Of a stretch of DNA of 64,000 nt, positions 11,101 through 24,000 are shown in pieces. Below the pieces are notes generated by a model. It was not told the origin of the DNA. It ran no database searches and saw nothing but the letters and a program-made list of their open reading frames with translations. This stretch comes from Saxidomus purpurata. Its lineage: Eukaryota > Mollusca > Bivalvia > Venerida > Veneridae. Location: positions 5,825,768 through 5,889,767 of the forward strand of contig JAFMSR010000012.1 in NCBI GenBank assembly GCA_022818135.1. Reading direction: 5' to 3'. A program made the position numbers and the translations under genes. How positions within the stretch are numbered: position 1 is the stretch's first letter; the number at the start of each line of letters is the position of its first letter.

Positions 11101-14100
11101 CATTGCTCCTTAAGAAATTTTATAACAAGTATGACTATGCCGTTGTTATTTCGACTGAAGCAACGAGAGTTGATTGTTTACGGTCTTCAAAAACACTTCA
11201 TAGAATCTAGAATTAGGTCAACGAACATTAACATGAATTATGACCATCATTGACTAGAAAGTGAAATCAACAGGAAGCTATATTTCAGAGAGCAAATAAT
11301 AACACAAAATGGCTATCCAGAAATAATTTACGGAAAATTTCTGTCTTACCTTCGTTGAATTTATATTGATCTGTAATATCTTCTCTGTCATCAAATCCAG
11401 AGCCTGTGTCACTTGTATGCCATCGTTTGGTACTTAGGTAGCGACCAATGCTGTATAACGAGTATCAGATCAAATTATTGGGGCATACCTGACAACTAGC
11501 AGATACTTACTCTAAAACAACTGTGTATGCTAGAAAATACACGTAATCACACTGATCATGGCATTAGAATAAGCACAAGAATTATAGGCAATTCAGACTT
11601 ATTAGTTCATTTCGATAAACCTACCCACAAAATGTAATTAATAAACACTTTCTTAGTCTGCTATATGCACATTATTTAATGTTATTTGTTGTTTTGATTG
11701 CGTTTTACATTCTTTCATCTTAATAAAAAGAAAAATCTTGTGATAAAGAAATACAAGAAAAATAGTGCACCTCTTTCATGTAATATTGATGGCACTTTGT
11801 CAAGGATTTATATATTGAGTATATACTTGCTCGGAGGGTATTTACATTAAAAATTATAAATTTCATCCTGTTCGTCATCATATAATATTAACTGTTAATT
11901 AAGAAAAAAGAATGGACTATATCAAAGGAGTTGCTTATAGTGATAAGTGGTAGATTTCAGTTGAGTCATATTTCGTATGCAATGCAGGACTCGTTAATTG
12001 TGGAATCAACGCGAGATAGTTTCTAATACTAAAACTTTGAAATGTTTCATATTTAGCTCATCTAAACATGAACTCTGCAAGATCATCGTGTTTGTCAGCC
12101 AGGGCCTCCCTCCGCACGACCAACACCATGCAGAGTGGCTTGAGAAAAGGTTCAACGTTTATACAGATCCTTGCCAGAAAGACGTCGTCAAGTTGTATCA
12201 ATAAAAGGCCATGTCAGTAAGTATCAAACTGTTTTAACTAACCACATGTAAGCGATACTATAATATTATATAAAGTTTAATTATTGTAGTCACACATTGT
12301 CCGCCAAATTGAAAAAATTAATGTTTGGCACACCTGAATGTATTTACATTGTATAATTATGAAAATTTAGGGCAGCCTAGGATCGTAATTTTAAAAAAAG
12401 ACAAATATTACACATCACGTACCTAACCTCTAGTCGTGGTGGTTTTTGACATGAAGAATTTAAAGCTTCCCTTTTCTTAATTTGTTGCTGTCACAGCAAC
12501 CAGAGTTCTTAATGGAAATAATAACTTTGGTATAGGGCCACCGAGGAAACATTTCTGTGGAATTTGGTTAAAATGGGCACTTTTATTTAAAGAGGAGACA
12601 TTGAAGTAAAATATGGACGGCCACGAAAAGACGACGGACATTGAACTATGCTAAAAGCTTCACATGTGAGAAGCTAAGAAGGCAAACTTATCTGAAACAT
12701 ACCCATATTTCTTCACGTAAACTTTTGTCATGTAGCCCTCCGTGTCCATTACCCAGTACACTACATCAGCGTTCACCTCGGCAAACACAAAAGGACCATC
12801 ATATGGTAATTGTACTTCTCCCCTTTTGATAGCCAATAGAGACGCCGGCCCCATTCGATATACACCTAAAACAATTGAATAAAACTGCTTACTTATCAAC
12901 AACGAACTTTTTTGTCAAAGAAAGTTGGCAATATTTTTCTTTCGTTTGAAATAACACAGAACAATAGAAATGTGAAAAGTTAAAAAAAAACAGAGATTGT
13001 AGTATTTTATCCCCGTAAACATTTGTTAGTGTAAACTGATTCATGTTTGTCAAATCTTAATCAAGTATATCATTGAATGAATTACATAAACCGACTAATT
13101 TATTCGAGAAAAGTATGAAGCAACAATTGCTTTTAAGTCGAGTACCCCTTCTCAAACAAGCATACCTTCGCTTGTTTCTTGTGGTGTAGCGTCAATTGCC
13201 TGCCATCCACCGTACCCCTGTGGTAGGTCGGGCCGGGCCATCCAAACGTCATTCCATACATGGAAGTTCCTGTAATGTTAGGCAGGTAATGGTTAGATTT
13301 CGATTTCATGACTTTGACGGTTGTTAAATTATCGACTTAGATTGTTTCAAAATTGTTAACTTGGCTTATTCCATTATTGTTGATTTAGATAGTTCTAGAA
13401 ATGTTGCCTCAAATTGTTCTAGAATAAGTGGCATGGATTGCTTTATAAGTACATGCATTGACTTAAATTGTTCATAAACTGTTGTCTCGGATTCTCCTAG
13501 AACTATTCGCTTGGATTGTTCTGGAAATTTTAACTTGTATTGTTCTGAAGTAATTGAATTAAGTGGTTCTTGAATAATTGACTCGGATGGTTTGCAAGTA
13601 ATCGGCGTAATTAAGGTTCCAGAATAATTGTTTTGATAGTTCTTACACTGTGTTATCATTGTGGTTCTAAAATCTTTCTAGAGAGTCCTTAAACTATTGC
13701 TTGAGATGACTATTGAACTCATTGACTTTTGTGTTTCTGCAACCACTGACTTGATTATTTCTTGCATTATTGACTGGCATGACTGGAGTTCTTGAATTAA
13801 TGACTTGGGTGTTTCTTAAATTATTGACTCGGGTGTTTCCTGGATTATTGACTTGGAAGTTTCTTGAATTAATGACTAGGGTGTTTCTTGAATTATTGAC
13901 TCGTTGGGTTTGACTTGGAAGTTTCTTAAATTAATGACTTGGGTGTTTCTTGAATTATTGACTCGGTTGTTTCCTGAATCATTGACTTGGAAATTTCTTG
14001 AATTAATGACTTGGGTGTTTCTTAAATTATTGACTCGGGTGTGTCCTGGATTATTGACTTGGAAGTTTCTTGAATTAATGACTTGGGTGTTTCTTGAATT

Positions 14101-17100
14101 ATTGACTCGGGTGTGTCCTGGGTTATTGACTTGGAAGTTTCTTAAATTAATGACTTGGGTGTTTCTTGAATTATTGACTCGGGTGTTTCCTGAATCATTG
14201 ACTTGGAAATTTCTTGAATTAATGACTTGGGTGTTTCTTAAATTATTGACTCGGGCGTGTCCTGGATTATTGACTTGGAAGTGTCTTGAATTAATGACTT
14301 GGGTGTTTCTTGAATTATTAACTCTGGTGTGTCCTGGGTTATTGACTTGGAAGTTTCTTGAATTAATGACATGGGTGTTTCTAGAATTATTGACTCTGGT
14401 GTGTCCTGGATTATTGACTTGGAAGTTTCTTGAATTTATGACTTGGGTGTTTATTAAATTATTAACTCGGGTGTGTCCTGGATTATTGACTTGGAAGTTT
14501 CTTGAATTAGACTTGGGGTTTATTAATTATTAACTCGGGTGTGTCCTGGGTTATTGACTTGGAAGTTTCTTGAATTAATGACTGGGGGATTTCTTGAATT
14601 ATTGACTCTGGTGTGTCCTGGATTATTGACTTGGAAGTTTCTTGAATTAATGACTTGGGTGTTTCTTGAATTATTGACTCGAGTGTGTCCTGGATTATTG
14701 ACTTGGAAGTTTCTTGAAATAATGACTTGGGTGTTTCTTGAATTATTGACTCGGGTGTGTCATGGATTATTGACTTGGAAGTTTCTTGGATTAATGACTT
14801 GGGTGTTTCTTGAATTATTGACTCTGGTGTGTCCTGGATTATTGACTTTGGTGCTTCTTGAATTAATGACTTGGGTGTTTCTTAAATTATTGACTCGGGT
14901 GTGTCCTAGGTTATTGACTTGGAAGTTTCTTGAATTAATGACTTTGGTGTTTCTTGAATTATTGACTCGGGTGTGTCCTGGATAATTGACTTTGGTGTTT
15001 CCTGTAGCATTGACTTTGGTGTTTCTTAAATCATCGACATGGGTGTTTTTGAAGCATTGACTTGGATGTTTCTTGAAACATTGATTTGGTGTCTCTTAAA
15101 TTACTGACTTTGGTGTTTCCAGAATCATTGACTTGGGTGTTTCTTAAATCATTGTCTAGGCTGTTTCTTGTAGCACTTGGGTGTTTTGTTAATTTGACTG
15201 GTGTTCAAATATTTTTGACTTCGGGCTTCTGTGACTTGGTGTTTCTGATTAGACTTGGTGTTTCTGAATTATTGACTTGGGTGTTTCTTATATTTTGACT
15301 GGACGTTTCTTGAACTGACTTGGATGTTTCTTTAATTATTGACTTGGATGTTTCTTGAATTATTGACTTGGGTGTTTCTTGATTTGGGGGTTTTGGTTCT
15401 AACTCTACATTTTTTAATTATTAACTAAACAGCTACACCCAGTTAAGTTGTAGAAAATTTAGATAGGTAAAATTGAAGTGCGGAAAGAAATAGTTTACAG
15501 GATATTTTTAAATGTCTGATATTACTTAATACAAGAGAGTCTACCTACCACACGGAATCTTCATCGTATTCCTTCAAAGGCTTTCTTGTATGATCATAGT
15601 GTTTGTCTATGGTAATACTGCCGTCTGTGTCATGTGCAGACGAATAATTTGTCACACTTCTTGCTGGTATACCCAATGCTCTACAAACTGAAAATACACA
15701 CGAATCACGGTAAAAATATCAAGAAAATACACTTTTTGAATATACCTTAATTGTGTCCAACAGATTTAATTAAATCCATGGGAAACAAAAATGATCGTTA
15801 TAAAAATGATAGGAGTTTCGTCCTTGTTCCACTTCCTGTTGATCAAAGTGGTCAGTTTGCATAGATAATACATGTGTTGACCCTATCCGTTTCGAAAAAA
15901 AGTGTCTTTGCTAATGAAAAACAAGGAGTTGAAACTATCTCTCAAGCACTGGAATTCCTGGCATAACTTTTTACAGTTAACTTATGTAACTTGTTATGTA
16001 TTTAACCGTTTACCTGTAGTGACAACCCCAGAGAACACCCAACATTGTCCAAACTTAACAGGCTTCTTAGTTTTATAATACTCGTCCAAAATGGCGACAC
16101 TTCCGGTCCAATCAAGTGGAGACGTGCCACCGGTGTAATCTCCGCTCCAATTACCAACAAGGATACCACTATCGTCGGCTGCATTTACCTGTCACGTGGC
16201 ATATATACAACAATTATTATATTACCTAAAGTACTATAATAATATTGTTTCATTGTTATACACGAATAGTAAATCATCTCTTGGGAACGTATTTAAAAGT
16301 GAAGAAAATCATTTTGAATATCAAAAGAATACATTTACTGATAACGGTTGTAGAATGTTAGACATGAAGTAAAATACTGCATACTTTAGATCAAGTCTTG
16401 CTAAGTTGATATTTGGAAGATAGCATTCCAATGTTGCGTAATGTTATCTCTTACACAGAAATTTAAATCAAATGTTGCAACGTACTGTCTGCCTTCTGGT
16501 ATATCTTTAGTTTATCTTTTCACAAGAAATACTTTTCTTTTATAAAATTCGTAAATTCGATAGAGATTTTAAAATTCTAACATCAAATACAGCCTGTTGT
16601 AATCAAATAAACATATTGAACAAGAAACAGAAACGCGGCAATATCATGAAATGCACTCCAGCTATTTCCTGGTCTGCAAACAACATTTATAGAGGTGTTT
16701 AGGTAAACCAAATATATAGACATGATATGTATTGAAACAGTCGGAACACTGGAGAATCATGCAAAATTTACAAAACACCAAGTTTCATAGCAATACATCA
16801 TTTCCAACTCGCATTATTTGCCGGAAACTGTTTTCTATATTTAGTAACAGCGACCTTGACCCCAAATCAATCTACATCTCTATATAAGCTACATACATAC
16901 CAATGTCCGTGGCAATAACAAGTTATTAGCCGGAAGCCATTTTTCTATTTTTAGTAACAGTTACTTTAAACCCATGTTTCATAATACCTCATTTCGCCCG
17001 GATACCTTTTTCTGATTTTACTAAACAGCGACCTGGACCTTAGAAGCACCAAAAGCAATACCAAGGTACAGCTCAATATAAGCTACATACACACCGAGTT

Positions 17101-20100
17101 TCATGGCAATACCTCATTCCCACCTCGAGTTATGGGCCGGAAACCGTTTATCTATTTTTAATAACAGATACCTTGACCCAAGGGACCTCAAACACAATCC
17201 TGAACTCCATTATAAGCTACATACATACCAATGTTCTTGGCAATACCTCATTTGTAAATAAAGTTATTTATCGGAAATCGCCTGTTTGACGCCGCCCGCC
17301 CAACGACTTACTCCAATCTTATAATTAGGAATTCGTTCAAAACCTCATTAGAAATATTATTGTGGTACACACGTATCTTCTGGGAAGTAGTTACTGAGTG
17401 TGTCAAAATAAATGTTTGATAAAATAAAATCTAGAAAGATGAAATACATTCATACTGAATAGTTTAATCTTAATTCAAAGTGTTTACTTATAAATGAAAG
17501 ACAACCTATCCAACTACACATGCATTGATGACACTTGTACATTGTATTCCTTTTACAGTGACTATAACATGTAAGTGTTTGTTTATGTACAGCGGCATAG
17601 ACTCATATAACATGCAAGTGTTGAATTGTGTACAGCGGCATAGACTCATATAACATGCAAGTGTTTGTTTGTGTACAGCGGCATAGATTCATATAACATG
17701 CAAGTGTTGGTTTATGTACAGCGGCATAGACTCATATAACATGCAAGTGTTGGTTTGTGTACAGCGGCATAGACTCATATAACATGTAAGTGTTGGTTTG
17801 TGTACAGCGGCATAGACTCATATAACATGCAAGTGTTGGTTTGTGTACAGCGGCATAGACTCATATAACATGTAAGTGTTTGTTTGTGTACAGCGGCATA
17901 GATTCATATAACATGCAAGTGTTGGTTTGTGTACACCGGCATAGACTCATATAACATGCAAGTGTTGGTTTTTGTACACCGGCATAGACTCATATAACAT
18001 GCAAGTGTTGGTTTGTGTACAGCGGCATAGACTCATAAAACATGCAAGTGTTGGTTTGTGTACAGCGGCATAGACTCATATAACATGTAAGTGTTTGTTT
18101 GTGTACAGCGGCATAGACTCATATAACATGCAAGTGTTGGTTTGTGTACAGCGGCATAGACTCATATAACATGCAAGTGTTTGTTTGTGTACAGCGGCAT
18201 AGATTCATATAACATGCAAGTGTTGGTTTATGTACAGCGGCATAGACTCATATAACATGCAAGTGTTGGTTTGTGTACAGCGGCATAGACTCATATAACA
18301 TGTAAGTGTTTGTTTGTGTACAGCGGCATAGATTCATATAACATGCAAGTGTTGGTTTGTGTACAGCGGCATAGATTCATATAACATGCAAGTGTTTGTT
18401 TATGTACAGCGGCATAGATTCATATAACATGCAAGTGTTGTATTGTGTACAGCGGCATAGACTCATATAACATGCAAGTGTTGGTTTGTGTACACCGGCA
18501 TAGACTCATATAACATGCAAGTGTTGGTTTTTGTACACCGGCATAGACTCATATAACATGCAAGTGTTGGTTTGTGTACAGCGGCATAGACTCATAAAAC
18601 ATGCAAGTGTTGGTTTGTGTACAGCGGCATAGACTCATATAACATGTAAGTGTTTGTTTGTGTACAGCGGCATAGACTCATATAACATGCAAGTGTTGGT
18701 TTGTGTACAGCGGCATAGACTCATATAACATGCAAGTGTTTGTTTGTGTACAGCGGCATAGATTCATATAACATGCAAGTGTTGGTTTGTGTACAGCGGC
18801 ATAGACTCATATAACATGCAAGTGTTGGTTTGTGTACAGCGGCATAGACTCATATAACATGTAAGTGTTTGTTTGTGTACAGCGGCATAGATTCATATAA
18901 CATGCAAGTGTTGGTTTGTGTACAGCGGCATAGATTCATATAACATGCAAGTGTTTGTTTATGTACAGCGGCATAGATTCATATAACATGCAAGTGTTGT
19001 ATTGTGTACAGCGGCATAGACTCATATAACATGCAAGTGTTGGTTTATGTACACCGGCATAGACTCATATAACATGCAAGTGTTGGTTTGTGTTCAGCGG
19101 CATAGACTCATATAACATGCAAGTGTTGTTTTGTGTACAGCGGCATAGACTCATAAAACATGCAAGTGTTGGTTTGTGTACAGCGGCATAGACTCATATA
19201 ACATGCAAGTGTTTGTTTATGTACAGCGGCATAGACTCATATAACATGCAAGTGTTGGTTTGTGTACAGCGGCATAGACTCATAAAACATGCAAGTGTTT
19301 GTTTATGTACAACGGCATAGACTCATATAACATGCAAGTGTTGGTTTGTGTACAGCGGCATAGACTCATACATGTATAACATGTAAGTGTTGGTTTATGT
19401 ACAGCGGCATAGACTTATAAATCATGTAAGTGTTGGTTAATGTACACTCATATAACATGCAAGTGTTGGTTTATGTACAGCGGCATAGACTCATACATGT
19501 ATAACATGCAAGTGTTGGTTTATGTACAGTGGCATAGACTTATAAATCATGTAAGTGTTGGTTAATGTACACTCATATAACATGCAAGTGTTGGTTTGTG
19601 TACAGCGGCATAGACTCATATAACATGCAATACACCGGCATAGACTCATACATGTATAACATGTAAGTGTTGGTTTATGTACAGCGGCACAGACTTATAA
19701 ATCATGTAAGTGTTGGTTAATGTACACTCATATAACATGCAAGTGTTGGTTTGTGTACAGCGGCATAGACTCATATAACATGCAATACACCGGCATAAAC
19801 TCATACATTTTATAATTTTTAAGTTTTGGTTTATGTACAGCGGCATAGACTTATAAATCATGTAAGTGTTGGTTAATGTACACTCATATAACATGTAAGT
19901 GTTGGTTTGTGTACAGCGGCATAGACACATATAACATGTAAGTGTTGGTTTATGTACAGCGGCATAGACTCATATATCATTTAACTGCTAGATAAATGTC
20001 CATGTATATTTTAAGTAAGTATACTCAGTAGAGTGCGACATGTTTATAGCTTTTTTTACGATTGGGACAAATCATTCCAAACTCGTATAATCATCTTATT

Positions 20101-20997
20101 GAAGAACTTGTGTGTGTGGTCTTCTGCTGCAATAACATAAGCAATATACAGACGCAAACACCAAGTACGATGGCATATAAACAACATGTTCTGTACATAC
20201 CATAGTTGAAACTTTTCTAACAATGGCAACAGGATCTCCTCTAGAATGGTCAGGCAGGCCCGAAATATCGAGTATATATAACACACAGTCCAACACATTC
20301 CCAACGAACTAAAACACAAAGTTAAAGACAATAAAAAGACATAATGACGGAATTCTGACTTAAAGTTTAGAAGAAATTGTTTCATCTAGTGTCTTTAGAA
20401 ACGAAATATTTCAGTGATAATTCGTTCACAATGAAATACACGCCAAATGTCAACTTCATGTACAACAATGACTGCATGAAATAAACATGATTCTCACGAG
20501 TCTTTAATATTGTATATTACATTTTAAAAAATGTCAGACCTGGCCAAACACCCAGGGCTTTGGTGAGATTTTCTTGCGAGTACCAGCGTATATTTTTCCG
20601 GTATCGTTTAGGATATACTCGTCCAACTGATTTTCTTCATACATGTATACAAGGTCGTCTGAAAAACATTCGACAAACTTGACAATATTTCAATACATAT
20701 AACAGCGAAAAAAATTCAATTATTATTTTAGAATGTCTAAGACAAATATTTTCATATACTAGCGGAAAATAAAGAAGAGAAAAACCTTGACTAAATCCTG
20801 TAAACAAACTAGTAGAAAGTATTGGCTCCCTGTCTGTAAGCGACATCACGGGCTTCCGGCTGTTCTGTTGCACTGACAACCAAACTTTCATATCAAACTT
20901 TTTCGTTACTATACGGCAGACTATAATTTTATGACATACCTGCCTTGTGATGTTTGTTCTTTGACTTATTCAAAGAAATAAATTACTCAGTACATTG

Positions 20998-21058
<61 letters not shown>

Positions 21059-24000
21059 GAGAAAGCTAATGTTTACCCCTACACCATGGATTGAACAGGA
21101 TATAAATCGGTGCAGCATGCGTGTATCTAAAAACAGTGGCACTGTTATCTGTCCGTTTTACAACATCAATTTTCAGAGACCATTTTCCAACTGCACATTT
21201 AGGAGCTGTCATAACATCAACATTTAGAGTATTTGCTTCATTTGATTGGACGAAAGCACCCCATTCTTTCGGGACATCTCGGTCAGATAGCATAAACTCA
21301 ACGTGGGTTCCTCTGGACGGAAGGGGACGTTTACCTGAAATACATGTATGAGTGAAATGTACCTTAACCTATGTGAATGTGAAATTAGGAGATAGGAGCA
21401 ATCTCAGAAAGGGTAAAACGGCTTGAATACTACGTTGTTGTTTGTTTTTTTTATCTCCGACTAGTTTTGTTTTTGAACATCCGGGTTCTGGGTCTTCGCG
21501 TAAACAATATGTCCCCTCAGTAATATAAGCAAGCTGATTATTTGTTTCTTCTTTTAATTCATACTTTATTTACAGTCATACAATGAGAACGGAAAACTAT
21601 ACATGTCTACTAATACTTATATCATATCTAGTTTAATAAGATGTACATGTATATAGTCAGAAGTTCTTGCTTCGACGACCAAACAGGGTCCGTATATTAC
21701 ATGTAATATCGGACCCTGTAATACATGTATATATGGCGTTTGATATTGAGCTATAAATAGATATACATGTAGATCGCAACAATCTCTGGAAGTTATCAAA
21801 CTGTTGCTCACAGAACATGAAACTTTTGATTTTTATAAAGTGATTCAACAGTGATCTTTAAAATATGCAACAGAGCTGATAATGTTCCTCGTTGTTAGCA
21901 TCTGTCCGTTTCAATTATTTTTGGCATTTCCTGAAGATATCCATTTGAATAAATGTCTGTAAACAAAACTTCAGCAAAAAGATGAATCAAAGCTGAAACG
22001 GTCAATCCCATTTAAATAACAATGTTCTCATGAAAACAAAACATGGACTGATGATTCATTTCTACCGAAACTGTTCGGCGAGAAATTATTAATAATCATT
22101 AATAATCATTTACAGTCTGTTACCGCCCGTTGCAACTAGTGGTATAGTTGTACTGGAAACAACATAGTTTAGCACTACGTACCCTCTTTGTGGAATAAAA
22201 ATAAATAGTGCATGTAGTTATTGTCCTTAACTTAGATAAGTAGCAATGGACAATGAACATTTATCTTAAAATAAATTGCATTCACTACACAATCAGTGGC
22301 AATGAACAGTTACAAAAAAAAACATTGTAGCAACAGATAAGTGGCTACGAGCAGTTTCCACAAGTTTAGTGACAATGAACAGTTACCAGAATATTTGTAG
22401 CAACAAACAGTGACCACAAGATAAGTCACCATAAGATAAGTGAAAATGAACAGTTACCACACTATAAGTGACAACGAACAGTTGCAACAAAACAAGTGAC
22501 AATAAACAATTACCAAAAGATAAGTGGCAATGAGCATTTACCGCAAGATAAGTGACACCGAACACCGAAGTTGCAATGAACAGCCACAACGGGGTAAGTG
22601 GCAATGCACAGTTACCACAATAGGTCAAACTGATGTTTTGATGCAGTTTTCACCTTGTAAAATGATTATAGCGCTATTGGAGTATTTTTTTACTCACGAT
22701 TTCTTTTTTCAAATCTTATAATATTTTGGACACAAAGGCACAACCATGGTACTTATTATTTAGATTTAAATTTCAGAATGCAATCATTATATAAGTTAAC
22801 AACTCCCTGTTCAGAACATTTACAATTTCAAGAAATAACTTTACTTGGTCGAAGAGTATATTCAATTAGAAAAGACCCTAAAATTTCAAGATATGACAGA
22901 TATTTCAAGAACCTGAAAAATATAAACCCGGTATCGAACAAACTACAAATGTACATGTAACACGTTGCTTTTAACACAAAAACAGCTTGAAATATTTTCC
23001 ATTGTCTATCTTGCATCATTTCATACATAACAGATAGTTTCAAAAGTTCTCTGGAATGTTTAATCACTTTATTGTTATCACTTAGTGCTTCGGCATCTAT
23101 CAGTTTGATAGCAAACCCGATAAAGCATTAGTTTTCTTGATGTTTAAACCCGATAAAGCATTAGTTTTCTTGATGTTTAAACCTGATAAACCATTAGGTT
23201 TCTGGATTTTCAAACCTAATAAAAGGATTTTTCATTTACTGCTACATTACTGAAACCCTTTTTTCTTTATTTCGTGTAAGCTAACGCTTAAAAGAATAGC
23301 AATGTGATAGTTGTCATAGAACATTTTCTTAAACGTATTAATCATACAAACAAACGAATCAAAAATGAAAATGATAATCTGATACTCAATCTGGAAAAGA
23401 ATTAAAGAATCGTATTTTATTTTGAAACTTACAGATTAGTAAAAATGCTCCGTTCGTCCATCAGACTTTCATCTTGAGCACAAAAAGCTGGGCACATCAC
23501 ACTGAAGTATTGGTATATGTAAATCTGTGCCGTTGTCTGTATCTTACTATATGCAACACGCTGAATACGGTCTAAATTGCACGTGTGTTATATCTTTATA
23601 AGCTTTAAGTTATGCCGGAATGGCTTCTATCTCAAGCTTAGACTTTAGCTGACAGATTGTTCTATACATTAAAACAGATGTGTCCAACTATGTAAACTAT
23701 TTTCACCTTGCTGTATTGATTTTTGGCCTGGGGACTGAAGGTCCCCTATGCCTAAGTTAGCATACCCATTTCAAACACTGCAGACAAGTTAACTGTGCTA
23801 TGTGCGAATAACAACTGTAAACATGCGCTATGCGAAAGTAGTGCAAGACAGACCAGATCAATCTTCTGTTTGAATGTCGCATATGATAAGAACATATTAC
23901 AAATAAAAAGTACATACTTCAAACGACTGCAGAAAGGTATATAGCTTACGGGCTGCATTACACATTTTTTTCTGTTTTAGAAATTAATGCGCTGTTAGCT

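Noticed and set aside
13904..14985. Two long plus-strand open frames (209 and 148 codons) of repeated [12 protein letters not shown] sequence
   Set aside because: They arise from a 24-bp minisatellite with no stop in one frame, lie in a TG-A intron on the opposite strand, and have no domain or conserved start.
17557..19985. Possible CRISPR-like array
   Set aside because: The 43-bp units are head to tail with no unique spacers, and the DNA is an animal intron, so this is a minisatellite.
20056..20385. 109-codon minus-strand frame [10 protein letters not shown]...
   Set aside because: Overlaps TG-A exon 5 in another frame and runs into flanking introns; the frame [14 protein letters not shown] is the one with family similarity and matching phases.
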